Shown here: piece after piece, positions 9,001 through 15,614 of the stretch
Numbering within the stretch: the first letter of the stretch is position 1
How the letters are laid out: every line of letters begins with the position of its first letter
Assembly: GCF_042664895.1 (NCBI RefSeq)
Contig: NZ_JBHTBQ010000004.1
Span: forward strand, 124,001 to 188,000
DNA: 64,000 nucleotides
Reading direction: 5' to 3'
Source of the DNA: Iodobacter arcticus
GTDB lineage: Bacteria; Pseudomonadota; Gammaproteobacteria; Burkholderiales; Chitinibacteraceae
Program-made: the position numbers and the translations under genes
The notes under the pieces: model-generated
Told to the model about the DNA's origin: nothing
Database searches by the model: none
The model's input: the letters and a program-made list of their open reading frames with translations, nothing else

Positions 9001-10575
9001 ATTGCTGTTTAAGCCGCTGGCGATATTTGCAGTAGTAATTGCCGTGATCTGGCTGGTGCTTAAGCTCGCCACCTGCTGGGTGCTTAATGCATTGAGTTGC
9101 TGGCTACTAATGGCGGCAATGGCTGCGGTTCTGATCACGGCTAAATCAGTAGTTTCTAGTGCAGCAATATTACTGGTCGATAGTGCTGCTACTTGCGATG
9201 AGCTAAGCACTGCGGCTTGCTGAGTGGTGAGGGCGGCAATCTGAACGCTGTTTAGCCCGGTGCTAAAGTTTTCTGTGCTGATGGCGGTGATCTGGCTGGT
9301 GCTTAGCGCAGCAATCTGGCTGCTGCCGAGTACGCTGGCTTGAGCGGTATTTAATGCGGCAATGGCACTGGTTTTTAGCGCGGCTAAATCAATCGTTTCT
9401 AGCGCGGCAATGCTGGTGGTAGAGAGAGCCGCTGCTTGCTGGGAAGTAAGTGCTGCAGCTTGGTTGGATGTAAGCGCAATAGTCTGGCTGCTGCTGAGTA
9501 TATTGATCTGGCTGCTGCTTAAGGCGGCAATGGCGCTGGTTTTTAGCACGGCGATATCTGCGCTTTCCAGTGCTGAAAAGTTAGTCGTTGTGAGCGCGGC
9601 TACCTGTGCAGCGCTTAAAGCTGCGGCTTGTTGAGTGGTCAGCGCGCTGATTTGATTGCTATTTAAACCATTGGCCATATTGGCCGTGCTTAGGGCGCTA
9701 ATTTGATTGCTGCTCATGCCGGCAATTTGCAGCGTAGTGAGCGCATTAAGCTGCTGGCTGGATAAGGCGGCAATGGCAGAGGTTTTAAGCGCCGCAATAT
9801 TTGTGGTTTCCATTGCAAGCAGCTGGGTGCTTGAGAAGGCCGTAATTTGGGTGGAGCTGAGTGCTGTGGCTTGGTTGGTGCTCAGCACATTAATTTGCAG
9901 AGTGCTTAAGGCATTGATTTGATCGCTGGATAAAGCGGCGATGGCGCTGGTTTTAAGCACCGAAAAATCTGCACTTTCAAAGGCTGCAATTTGGGTGCTT
10001 GATAGGGCACTGATTTGGGCTGAGGTGATTGCTGCGGCTTGGTTTGAGCTAAGCGCCGCAATCTGGCTGCTGCTGAGTGCGTTGATCTGGCTGGTGGATA
10101 GGGCGGCAATCGCGCTGGTTTTGAGTGCGGCGATATCGGCTGTTTCAAGCCCGCCCAGTTGGGTGCTCGATAATGAGCTGACCTGTGCAACACTTAATGC
10201 TGCAATTTGAACAGATGAAAGCGCTGCAATATGGCCGCTACTCAGGCCGCTGATTTGCCGGGTATTTAAGTTGGCAATGGCCGCCGTATTAAGCGCAGCA
10301 AAATCACTGCTTTCCAATACGCCAATCTGAGCGCTAGAGAGCGCGGCAATTTGTGTAGTGCTGAGCGCTGCGGCCTGGCTAGAGCTAAGGGCGATGATGT
10401 GGTTGCTGCTTAATTGGCTGATTTGCCGGGTGTTGAATGCTGCAATTTGACGAGTGCTTAGCGTGGCTAATTGAAGGGTAGAGAGAGATGCAAGGCTGGC
10501 GGTATCGATACTGGCGATTTGTGCCGTTGTCAAAGCAAGGATTTGACTGGTAGACATGCCGGTAAAGATGCTCAT
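1..10575 (-). CDS. giant octapeptide-repeat protein with EF-hand-like C-terminal module (3' end outside window)
   Basis: One minus-strand frame stays open from an ATG (MSIFTGMSTSQILAL) to the left edge, so at least 3,525 residues are present and the C-terminus is missing. The ATG follows a weak GGATAGCAAG ribosome-binding region. From about residue 10 to 3,360 the protein is built of octads of consensus A-L-[ST]-[ST]-x-Q-[IVL]-A, roughly 400 copies, with very few charged residues. A variant octad A-L-E-[ST]-x-[DN]-[LFI]-A followed by x-L-[KNR]-T recurs every 7 or 10 octads. From about residue 3,375 comes PIILDLDGNG and then three further Asp-rich loops, DRNHDGVIND, DSNHDGVIDR and DNNQDGISDA. 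This tail resembles the one found in RTX-type and other large type I secreted proteins. There is no N-terminal signal peptide. Secretion by a type I system and a role as adhesin or matrix protein are inferences. I do not recognise a named family for the octads. Confidence 0.9.
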   Translation of the reverse strand, partial: MSIFTGMSTSQILALTTAQIASIDTASLASLSTLQLATLSTRQIAAFNTRQISQLSSNHIIALSSSQAAALSTTQIAALSSAQIGVLESSDFAALNTAAIANLNTRQISGLSSGHIAALSSVQIAALSVAQVSSLSSTQLGGLETADIAALKTSAIAALSTSQINALSSSQIAALSSNQAAAITSAQISALSSTQIAAFESADFSVLKTSAIAALSSDQINALSTLQINVLSTNQATALSSTQITAFSSTQLLAMETTNIAALKTSAIAALSSQQLNALTTLQIAGMSSNQISALSTANMANGLNSNQISALTTQQAAALSAAQVAALTTTNFSALESADIAVLKTSAIAALSSSQINILSSSQTIALTSNQAAALTSQQAAALSTTSIAALETIDLAALKTSAIAALNTAQASVLGSSQIAALSTSQITAISTENFSTGLNSVQIAALTTQQAAVLSSSQVAALSTSNIAALETTDLAVIRTAAIAAISSQQLNALSTQQVASLSTSQITAITTANIASGLNSNQVVALTTQQAAVLSSSQVAALSTSNIAALETADLAVIRTAAIAAISSQQLNALSTQQVASLSTSQITAISTANIASGLNSNQVVALTTQQAAVLSSSQVAALSTSNIAALETADLAVIRTAAIAAISSQQLNALSTQQVASLSTSQITAISTANIASGLNSNQVVALTTQQAAALSSSQVAALSTSNIAALETTDLAVIRTAAIAVLSSQQMNALTTNQVDALTTNQAIALTTSQVATLSTLNLTALETANLSVLRTNAIGALSSNQINALSSDQTASLSSSQISALNTAQIASGLSSSQIVSLSSSQVAALSSTQAAALSTTNLAAMETRDLIALKTSAIAALNTAQIYALSTDQIANLSSNQILAINTAAMSSLSSNQIVALTSQQAAALSSAQIAALTTSNLAAMETGDLIALKTSAIAALNTAQANALTTDQIASLSTHQIQAFSTATMAKLNSNQIVALTSLQAATLSSAQVAALTTTNLAAMETRDLVALKTSAIAALSTLQISALTTDQIANLTTNQIASLSTTDIAYGLSTSQIVAFTSNQAAALSSSQVAVLSSSNLAAMETVDFAALKTSAIAALSSTQINALSSNQAMALTSAQAAVLSSRQVAALSTLHIAALESSDLIALQTSAIAVLNSAQMAAMSSSQVASLSTTQIAVLNTTALSSGLNSDQVVALSSSQAATLNSTQVAALTTANLAAMETRDLVALKTSAIAALSSNQLNALTTDQITNLTSSQIAAITTANAANGLTSNQIVALNTSQAAILSSAQVAALSTANLAAMETRDLALLKTSAIAALNTAQVNALTTDQIANLTSNQIVALSTANLASGLNSSQIVALTSSQAAALTTAQVAALSTANLAAMETADFAALKTSAIAALSTNQIKALTSDQAIALNTLQAAALSSTQVAALSTASIAALETTDLIALKTSAIAALTSAQVVALSTGQIASLLTSQIVALNTADIANGLNSSQIVALTSNQAAALSSSQVAALSTANLAAMETRDLALLKTSAIAALNTAQVNALTTEQTANLTSNQIVALSTANLASGLNSSQIVALTSSQAAALTTAQVAALSTNNLAAMETADFAALKTSAIAALSTNQIKALTSDQAIALSTLQAAALSSTQVAALATASIAALETVDLAVLKTSAIAALSSAQVAALSTSQFASLSSNQIAALSTANIASALNSNQVVALTTSQAAVLSSAQIAALSTSNLAAMETRDLALLKAASIAALSSNQVNALTSEQFASLSTSQIAALNTTAIAGGLRTDQIVAMSSSQAAALSATQIAALSTSNLAAMETSDFAALSAAAIVSLSSTQAGALSTDQIIALTTTQAAALNTRQAAALSSAQLAALETSDLAVIQAASIAVLSSAQISGLSTTQQSSLSTSQIAALNTTAIASLGTDKISALTSTQASALNTAQIAALSTTQIAAIETSDFTVLSNAAIAALLTTQISALNTAQIAALNSSQASVLTTRQVSALSSTQLQAMETSDLAILASTGIAVLSSSQTSALSTDQIASLSSKQIVALNTSALTGLSTAQIAALTSNQSAAFITSQVAVLSTSQIAAFETSDLAELKTSVIAALSSSQLQALSTLQIANLKTTQIAALNTAEMANLSSTQLAALNTNQAAALSSTQVAALSTLQIIALETSDVAALSTTVIAALSSNQLAALTTEQIGALRTAAIASLSSSQIVALTSNQAAALSSSQAAALTSLQMAALETTDLAVLSSSAITVLASTQINALSTQQFASLSTSQIASLNTQAMASLGSDKVIALSTSQAAALTGVQAAALTTSNIAALETTDLAVFSSSAIAALSTSQITALTTKQIAALSTDSIANGLTINQVMALTSSQIAAFSIAQIAALSENTIGGLETSYLTLISTSAIAALSSTQVGSLTAAQIAKLSTTQIAVLNTNAVANLSADQVIALTTNQASVLTTSQVAVLSSTAIAAMETSDLATFKTTAIAVLNSNQISALTVEQITSLSTKQIAVLSSNGIARLSADQVIALTSSQAAALSTSQIAALSTTGIEAMEVDDFAALKTNAIAALTTNQISALTADQTITLSTQQAAALSSSQVAALSASNIAALETRDLIVLKTTAIAVLNTAQIAALSGEQIASLTTNQVFALSTAAIASGLTADQMVALTSKQLAALSTAQITALTTTNIAAMEAADFAALKTNAIAALSTSQINALNADQTAALTTQQAATLSSSQLAALTASNMAAMETSDLAALNTTAVAVLNTAQVAALSGEQIASLSSNQIAVLSTSAIASGLNADQIIALTTKQTAALTTAQVAALSSSNIAALEGVDLAAIKTSAIAILSSEQVAALSPEQIASLNTKQIAALNTTAMANLSADQVIALTSNQAAALTTSQAVALSSNSIAALEAADFAALKSTVIAALSSDQISALTAEQTTALTTAQAASLSSSQISGLSASNISSLETSDLLVLKTNTVAVLNTAQVAALSVEHIASMSSSQIAALNTTAIANGFSAEQIVALTTKQAAALTTAQVSVLSTSHIAALETADLAAIKTAGIAVLSSAQVAALTEDQAAALSSSQIAALAPNSLAAMSVADIAVLKTSGIAALSSAQITAMSSSQIASLSTNQIVALSAASMATGFTTEQIIALTSIQAVSLSASQLAALSTRQIAAFETSDLSVINTTAMAALSSNQLNALSTSQVASLNTNQIVALNSASLATGFTTSQIIALTATQAAVITSSQLAALTTSHIAALETTDFAVLNTSAIAALSESQVVAITTSQAAVLSNSQLQAFSVGNLAALETSDLAVIRSSAIASLSTLQITSLSTNQLQALTTTQKMGLTGAQQAAFSSEQNSALGALSPIILDLDGNGVSTSSLEAGTQFDLLANGSKIKTGWVGQGDGLLVMDRNHDGVINDGKELFGTSTLLADGSQAANGYAALAELDSNHDGVIDRYDSDFEELRVWLDNNQDGISDASELKRLISLDISKLNLDVRQAAEKDHGNFIGLKSTF
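5575..6664 (-). repeat. segmental duplication with 654-bp offset inside the giant gene
   Basis: About 430 bp beginning near 5575 is repeated beginning near 6229. The shared word GCAATGCTGGCCGTTG starts at 5582 and 6236, and the two segments then run with scattered silent-looking changes through the words GGCCAGAGGCAAGGTT and GATTGCTGGTCAGATTAGCG. The offset equals 218 residues, so it keeps the reading frame. It is a second, older layer of duplication than the 243-bp array. Confidence 0.8.
8398..9240 (-). repeat. near-identical tandem 243-bp repeats inside the giant gene
   Basis: The string GGTTCTGATCACGGCTAAAT (AGTTCTG in the first copy) occurs at 8398, 8641, 8884 and 9127, exactly 243 bp apart. 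The sequence between differs by only a few bases per copy. Each unit encodes 81 residues, that is ten octads plus one extra residue at the Asn-rich S-G-L-N-S-N-Q step. The high identity compared with the rest of the array points to recent unequal crossing-over or slippage. Copy number may differ between strains. Confidence 0.9.
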
Positions 10576-11339
10576 CTTGCTATCCAATTGCGAGTTTTAA
10601 AGTGGTGTACTTAAATACTTACTGGATTGCTTTCTGAATAAATACCATTTAATACTGATCACTGATTGATTAAACTTTTTAGGATTTCTTGCAATAAAAC
10701 TTACTATTTGATTATGCCTCTTGCTTAATCTCATTATAAATATCGTAGGGCGGGTGAAAACCACGTATTTACTCAGCATTGCTCACGGGGTTTACCCTCC
10801 CTACAAATTCAAAGGCCGACCCCGTTCTCAAGAAGAGCATCAACACAGCGCTCATTGAGCAAGAGGCATAACTTACTATTTATAAAGAGGTGAGTAGCAA
10901 TGGCTTAGCTCATTCTACTGCTGTTTTCTATTAATAAGGCTTAAGTCCGACAGGATGCTTATCCTGAAAACAAAGTGTAAAGATTTGTTGTCTATCTGTT
11001 TATCGGTTATGAATTAGAAAACTTGAAGGATAACAGCCGGTGCTTTTTGTAAGAATTAAAGATGGTTTTTAATATAGATTAAAATTGATTTTTTATTTGC
11101 TAAGTAAATAGATTTTTAATATGGGGATTGTCATCAATCCCGCAGGGGCGTTTATTTAATGCGTAATGACAATGTGATCATTTAAATCTGCGATCAGGGG
11201 CGTTTGATTTAGGGCGCGGCATGGGGGGTGATAAGCCTTGTACAAAATCGTCATTAAAATGGAATTAATAGCCTACCCAATGGCTATTTCAACAGCTTAC
11301 TATTTGACGAATATCCTCGTTAACGCTGCTGGAGCTGGC
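10576..11339. other. long intergenic region upstream of the giant gene
   Basis: AT-rich and without a credible gene. It holds the MITE-like element at about 10710-10871, a small hairpin GGATTGTCATCAATCC near 11124-11139, and presumably the promoters for the leftward giant gene and the rightward YfaZ-like gene. I could not assign a confident promoter. A minus-strand ORF at 10597-10779 lies largely in the MITE and low-complexity sequence and is not credible. Confidence 0.5.
10710..10871. mobile_element. MITE-like element, copy 1
   Basis: About 160 bp bounded by inverted repeats: TTATGCCTCTTGCTTAAT on the left and ATTGAGCAAGAGGCATAA on the right. Inside lies a GTAGGG...CCCTAC inverted repeat. 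The 12-mer AACTTACTATTT occurs immediately on both sides (10698-10709 and 10870-10881), which looks like a target-site duplication overlapping the last bases of the right end. A second copy with the same ends, length and internal hairpin lies near 22003-22163. It codes for nothing, so any transposase must act in trans. Confidence 0.75.
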
Positions 11340-11873
11340 ATGAAAAAAACACTACTAGGCGCAATTTTGGCTTTGTCTTTACCTATGGCCGCACAGGCGG
11401 GTGGTTTAACCGCCAGAGTGGGCGATGGCTTTTTTGGCGCATCCTATGAAGGCAGCCTGCTTTTGATGACCACCAGTGCAGATTGGTTGACGAATGATGG
11501 CCGGGGTAATGTGGGCTCTTTGGGCCTTGGTGTGCAAGCACCGCTGGGGATTGCCAAGCTTAAAGCAGGTGGCAAGCTGGTGTATATGGATTTAAAACAT
11601 CAGGATAATCATTACGCCGCGGCTGTAGGCGGTGGCGTAGATATTCCTGTCGGCGCGTTTACTATTTATGGCCAAGGCTATTTTGCACCATCGGGATTTG
11701 CATCCAGTGGCGTTGAAAATTATAAAGAAATGCGTGCAGGTGTTCGCTGGGATATGACCAAAATGGTATCGCTGGATGCGGGTTATCAATACAGCCATGT
11801 GAAGGGCGAAGACGGCAACCGATCGGTCAGCATGGCCGATGGCCTGTATGTGGGCGCACAACTTAATTTCTAA
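11340..11873 (+). CDS. YfaZ-like outer-membrane beta-barrel protein
   Basis: 177 residues. The ATG at 11340 was chosen over an upstream in-frame ATG because GGAG lies 5 nt before it and it begins a clear Sec signal peptide (MKKTLLGAILALSLPMAAQA, cut before GGLTAR). The mature part is made of alternating hydrophobic and glycine-rich amphipathic strands (LGVQAPLGIAKLKAGGKLVYMDL, read as two strands; GVRWDMTKMVSLDAGYQYSH) and ends in aromatic QLNF, the usual sorting signal of outer-membrane barrels. The size fits YfaZ-family proteins, whose function is poorly defined. It stands alone, with its own terminator, between the giant gene and a convergent MFS gene. Confidence 0.75.
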   Translation: MKKTLLGAILALSLPMAAQAGGLTARVGDGFFGASYEGSLLLMTTSADWLTNDGRGNVGSLGLGVQAPLGIAKLKAGGKLVYMDLKHQDNHYAAAVGGGVDIPVGAFTIYGQGYFAPSGFASSGVENYKEMRAGVRWDMTKMVSLDAGYQYSHVKGEDGNRSVSMADGLYVGAQLNF

Positions 11874-11888
11874 TTTATGTTTTATAAA

Positions 11889-11914
11889 AAACGCAGCGGT
11901 GGCTGCGTTTTTTT
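11889..11914 (+). terminator. rho-independent terminator after the YfaZ-like gene
   Basis: Stem AAACGCAGC / GCTGCGTTT with a 4-nt loop, followed by a run of T. It sits 15 nt after the stop codon and could also serve the convergent MFS gene. Confidence 0.85.
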
Positions 11915-11929
11915 ATGGCAGCTAACTAA

Positions 11930-13144
11930 CTAATCAATCTCCCGAATCACCCGCATCTTCACCGTCATCCCCATCATCAGCAGCGCCAGTAGCAGGCCAA
12001 AGACCGATAGCACCCATTGAATGCTGATATGCATAGAAAACAAAGCAGTAACCAGAGCGTAGGAGAGCGGGGCAAGGCCCATGGATACCATTGAATTCAG
12101 GCTCATAATTCGCCCTAGTTTTTGCCTGTCGGCGTAATGCTGGATCAGCGACACCATCGGCACATTATTGGCGGCAACGCCTAGCCCGATTAATACTTGC
12201 AGCGCGATGGCTACGGGCAGCCAAGTAGCGAGTGCTAAGGAGGCCAGCAGCAGGCCTTCGATGGCAATCACCACAGTAATCATCAGCAAGCGTTTTTGAG
12301 TGGGAGGGTAGAGGGTGAGCAGTAATCCGCCCAAGACCATGCCTGCCGCAAAAGCGCTTTGCATAAAGGAAAGTGTGCTGGCACTGCCTTGTAATAGATC
12401 GGTTACCACCAGCGGCACGCCTAATCCCAATGGGCCCATAAAGAGTAAATTGGCCGCAGCATAAACCAGCATCAAGGCCCGCAGCACGGGAGTTTGAATC
12501 ATGTACTGCATGCCTTCTTTTAGCTCGATGAGCATGCTGAATCGCTTGCGGCCTGCCAGTAAGGTGGGCTCTTGGATCAGCGCCATGGCAATCAGCCCAG
12601 CTAGTAGCATGATGGCCGTGAGCGAAAATACCGTTTCATAGCTAAACAAAGCCAGCATGGTGCCGCCCAGTACGGGGCCAAACACCAGACCCACTTGATT
12701 AGTCGTCAGCATGATGGAGTTGGCGCGGGTTAAATCGCTATCTGCCACAATATTGGGGATGAGCGCATCGCGTGCGGGCCAGAAAAAAGCATCCAGCGCG
12801 CCATAAATCAGCGCAAAGCCCACCATCACGCCAATGCTAAGTTGATCGTTGGCAATAATCCCCACCAGCACAAGCAGCAACAGCACCCGCAAGCCCACCG
12901 AGGCCCAAATAATATGGCTGCGCTTCATCCGGTCGGCCAGCACGCCGCCCACCGCCATCAGCATAATTCGTGGCACAGATCCGGCGATCATCACCAGCCC
13001 CAATTGCTCTTTTGCGCCCAGCGTTTTGATCACCAGCCATGTTTCGGCCAGCATGGCGATGGCGAGTGCAAAGTTGCTAATTAAGCTGGCTAGCCAGAGT
13101 AAAAGGAAATTGCGATTGCGCAATAGTGCAGGTGCTGGCTTCAT
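11930..13144 (-). CDS. MFS transporter (EntS-like, MFS_3 type)
   Basis: 404 residues from MKPAPALLRNRNFLLLW. The open frame extends 31 residues further upstream, but that part is Arg/His-rich and does not fit a membrane protein, so the internal ATG was taken. About 12 hydrophobic segments are visible. The loop between helices 2 and 3 carries GGVLADRMKRSHII, which fits the MFS G-x-x-x-D-R-x-x-R signature. The overall pattern matches the MFS_3 group, which includes the enterobactin exporter EntS and macrolide exporters. The substrate cannot be told from sequence. It is divergent from pgk with only 124 bp between them. Confidence 0.85.
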   Translation of the reverse strand: MKPAPALLRNRNFLLLWLASLISNFALAIAMLAETWLVIKTLGAKEQLGLVMIAGSVPRIMLMAVGGVLADRMKRSHIIWASVGLRVLLLLVLVGIIANDQLSIGVMVGFALIYGALDAFFWPARDALIPNIVADSDLTRANSIMLTTNQVGLVFGPVLGGTMLALFSYETVFSLTAIMLLAGLIAMALIQEPTLLAGRKRFSMLIELKEGMQYMIQTPVLRALMLVYAAANLLFMGPLGLGVPLVVTDLLQGSASTLSFMQSAFAAGMVLGGLLLTLYPPTQKRLLMITVVIAIEGLLLASLALATWLPVAIALQVLIGLGVAANNVPMVSLIQHYADRQKLGRIMSLNSMVSMGLAPLSYALVTALFSMHISIQWVLSVFGLLLALLMMGMTVKMRVIREID

Positions 13145-13268
13145 AGATCTCAGAATCAGTATGTTAAAATGCGTAAAACATCTTAAGCGCAGGTGGGGCT
13201 GGGGCGTTATGCTCTGCTTGCGTATTTGCAATGACACTTACTTACTCACCATTCCAAAGGAATCCACC

Positions 13269-14441
13269 ATGGCTTTTCGCAAAATGACCGAGCTTGAATT
13301 AGCGGGCAAAAAAGTACTGATCCGTGCAGACCTGAATGTGCCAATGAAAGACGGCGTGATTGGTGATGACACCCGTATTCGCGCGTCGATTCCTACGATT
13401 GAGGCTGCGTTGCAAGCGGGCGCTGGCGTAATTGTAATGAGCCATTTGGGCCGCCCAACTGAAGGCGAATTTCAGCCTGCAGACGATCTTGCCCCTGTGG
13501 CGAAGCGCCTTGGTGAGTTGATGGATCGCCATGTAAGCGTTGTGAATGATTTCAACGGTTTTGTAGTGAAAGCCGGTGAGCTAGTGCTGCTGCAAAATGT
13601 GCGCTGCAACAAAGGCGAAAAGAAAAACGCGGACGAGTTGGGCCAAGCCTACGCCGCGCTGTGCGATGTATTTGTAAACGATGCGTTTGGTACGGCTCAC
13701 CGTGCCGAAGCGTCTACCCATGCCGTGGCTAAATTTGCCCCTATCGCGGCAGCGGGCCTGTTGATGGCGGGCGAGCTGGATGCTTTAGGCAAAGCGCTGA
13801 AAGCACCGGCTTCACCGCTGGTGGCGATTGTGGCGGGCTCTAAGGTATCGACCAAACTGACGATTCTTGAATCTTTGGCTGATAAAGTGGATTACCTGAT
13901 CGTTGGCGGCGGGATTGCCAATACTTTCTTGCTAGCCGAAGGCCATGAAATTGGTAAATCTTTAGCCGAAGCCGATCTGGTCGACAACGCCAAGCGCGTG
14001 ATCGCCAAAATCCGCGCCCGCGGCGGCGATGTGCCTTTGCCTAGCGATGTAGTGATTGGTAAGCAATTCTCCCCAACCGAGCCAGCCGTGGTTAAAGCCA
14101 TTAGCGATGTAGCAAGCGATGATATGATTTTTGATATCGGCCCGGATACCGCAGCAAGGCTCGCTGAAGTATTAAAAACCGCAGGCACCATCGTTTGGAA
14201 TGGCCCAGTTGGCGTATTTGAATTTGATCAGTTTGGTCATGGCACCGAAGTACTGGCCCGTGCGATTGCAGCATCGCCTGCATTCTCGATTGCCGGTGGT
14301 GGCGACACACTGGCCGCTGTGGCTAAGTACGATATTGCCAATGATGTCAGCTATATCTCAACCGGCGGTGGCGCATTCCTTGAGTTCCTTGAAGGTAAAG
14401 TATTGCCAGCCGTAGAGATTCTGGAACAGCGCGGCGCTTAA
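13269..14441 (+). CDS. pgk: phosphoglycerate kinase
   Basis: 390 residues, the normal length. It transfers the acyl phosphate of 1,3-bisphosphoglycerate to ADP in glycolysis (cytosol). The start MAFRKMTELELAG follows AAAGGA with 7-nt spacing; the frame is open far upstream but antisense to the MFS gene there. Visible signatures are RADLNVPMKDG near the N-terminus, MSHLGRPTEG, the nucleotide-binding AIVAGSKVSTKL, and the C-terminal hinge with VWNGPVGVFE and GGGDTLAAV. The other nearby glycolytic gene is fba, downstream beyond a cupin gene. Confidence 0.98.
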   Translation: MAFRKMTELELAGKKVLIRADLNVPMKDGVIGDDTRIRASIPTIEAALQAGAGVIVMSHLGRPTEGEFQPADDLAPVAKRLGELMDRHVSVVNDFNGFVVKAGELVLLQNVRCNKGEKKNADELGQAYAALCDVFVNDAFGTAHRAEASTHAVAKFAPIAAAGLLMAGELDALGKALKAPASPLVAIVAGSKVSTKLTILESLADKVDYLIVGGGIANTFLLAEGHEIGKSLAEADLVDNAKRVIAKIRARGGDVPLPSDVVIGKQFSPTEPAVVKAISDVASDDMIFDIGPDTAARLAEVLKTAGTIVWNGPVGVFEFDQFGHGTEVLARAIAASPAFSIAGGGDTLAAVAKYDIANDVSYISTGGGAFLEFLEGKVLPAVEILEQRGA

Positions 14442-14463
14442 GGTTGTAGGGGGCGGGAAATAT

Positions 14464-14608
14464 CCCAATCCTATCAATTTGAGCAGAATGTTTTTCGTAG
14501 GGCGTAATAAAGCCAAGCGTTTTTTGCTTGGCTGCATTACGCCGCAAGGTGGTTGGCGAAGAACGGCGCAATGCGTCTGGATAAAGCCTCAGACTTATTG
14601 CACCCTAC
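14464..14608. repeat. dispersed GTAGGG-bounded inverted repeat
   Basis: CCCAATCCTATCAATTT (14464-14480) is followed 16 nt later by GTAGGGCG, and the element closes with CACCCTAC at 14608. Internal stems include AAGCCAAGC / GCTTGGCTGC. The same lead-in plus GTAGGG arrangement recurs at 54984-55092, so this is a dispersed REP-like family rather than a local structure. Confidence 0.7.
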
Positions 14609-14676
14609 AAGTGAACACACTTGAGATGATTTACGTCTTTTATAGACGGCGCTTCTACTCTCTCAGTAAGATTAAC

Positions 14677-14703
14677 GCCAGCCACGATGCTGGCTTTTTT
14701 TTC
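14677..14703 (+). terminator. rho-independent terminator
   Basis: Stem GCCAGC / GCTGGC with loop CACGAT followed by eight T. It lies beyond the repeat downstream of pgk and just before the cupin gene, so it isolates the two. Confidence 0.8.
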
Positions 14704-14732
14704 GCCTGTTTAATTCGAGAAGAGGATAAGCA

Positions 14733-15248
14733 ATGACAACTCGCCCGCCTTTTATCAAGCACTGGCAAGAAATCAAGATGGCGGATAATTCCTGTTATTC
14801 CGGCAGTGCCGAGCGGCTATCTATCGGCTCGCCTTTTGGCCGCACTTTTGGTCTGACACGTCTTGGCATCCATCATGAGCTATTGCCACCGGGCCGGCGC
14901 ACCTCTTGGCCGCATTCTGAAAAAACCGAAGAAGAATTCGTTTACGTCATCGAAGGCAATCCCGATTGCTGGCTAGATGGCGTGTTGCATCGCTTAGAGG
15001 CGGGAGATGCGGTGGGCTTTCCTGCCGGTACAGGCATCGCCCATGTGTTTATTAATAACACCGATAGCGATGTGCGTTTGCTGGTGGTGGGCGACACCAA
15101 TCGTGCCGACAATAAAGTCGATTACCCGCTGCACCCTAAAAGAAATGCCGAGATTGGCGATTTCCACTGGCAAGATGCGCTTAAGCATGATTTGGGTGAG
15201 CATGATGGTTTACCCGATCAACTGCGCGAATCAAACGGGCCTTTCTAA
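14733..15248 (+). CDS. cupin-domain protein
   Basis: 171 residues. AGAGGATAAGCA precedes the ATG. A single cupin barrel is evident. Motif 1 is degenerate (PPGRRTSWPHSEKTEEEFVY, then VIEG). Motif 2, GDAVGFPAGTGIAHVFINN, fits G-x5-P-x-G-x2-H-x3-N. The His and Glu residues could bind one metal ion. Proteins of this kind are often annotated as cupin_2 with unknown substrate. It lies alone between pgk and fba, and I infer no specific function. Confidence 0.75.
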   Translation: MTTRPPFIKHWQEIKMADNSCYSGSAERLSIGSPFGRTFGLTRLGIHHELLPPGRRTSWPHSEKTEEEFVYVIEGNPDCWLDGVLHRLEAGDAVGFPAGTGIAHVFINNTDSDVRLLVVGDTNRADNKVDYPLHPKRNAEIGDFHWQDALKHDLGEHDGLPDQLRESNGPF

Positions 15249-15614
15249 GCCGCTGCCGCCTGCTGAAGCAAGCGCCTTTAAGACTTTGTTGATCCGGGTG
15301 GATTGCATTGTTTGCCTGCATATTTTATTAAAGAAAATTGCAGGGTGGGTATCAAAACCAGCCCTCTCTGCATTTTTTAAAAGAAGTATTTGCAAAGTAT
15401 TATTGCTTCTGGATTGCCTTTTATGCATTCGGTATTAAGTGGCTTTTATGGCTCAATATTCATGTTTTTTTAGCTGAATAGTTATTCAATTACGATTGAA
15501 ATCACAGCAAAGTGGTTTTAGCGTTTTCCCGAATGGCGTTACTCCCGATTGGATAGGGCGGCGTGGGATACTAATATGTGTTGCATCGCAGCAACAATAA
15601 TCTGGATCTTAGCC
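15249..15614. other. intergenic region before fba
   Basis: No credible gene. A short hairpin TGTTGC-ATCGCA-GCAACA (15579-15596) sits just upstream of the fba start and may affect its leader. No terminator is obvious for the cupin gene. Confidence 0.4.

Noticed and set aside
9906..10193. 95-residue minus-strand Pro/Arg-rich ORF
   Set aside because: Different frame of the giant gene; repetitive shadow.
527..10210. Many plus-strand ORFs of 60-120 residues rich in A, L, S and V
   Set aside because: They all lie in the same relative frame opposite the giant minus-strand gene and are antisense shadows of its octads, with no ribosome-binding sites.
1..10575. Possible CRISPR or satellite array
   Set aside because: The 24-bp period is codon-locked and the minus frame is open throughout. 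There are no unique spacers between identical repeats.
10597..10779. 60-residue minus-strand ORF
   Set aside because: Covers part of the MITE and AT-rich flank, with no recognisable feature.
12849..13268. 140-residue N-terminal extension of pgk
   Set aside because: It is antisense to the MFS gene, and the family start with a good ribosome-binding site is at 13269.
15007..15438. 143-residue ORF in another frame of the cupin gene
   Set aside because: Overlaps the cupin gene and runs into non-coding sequence; out-of-frame shadow.
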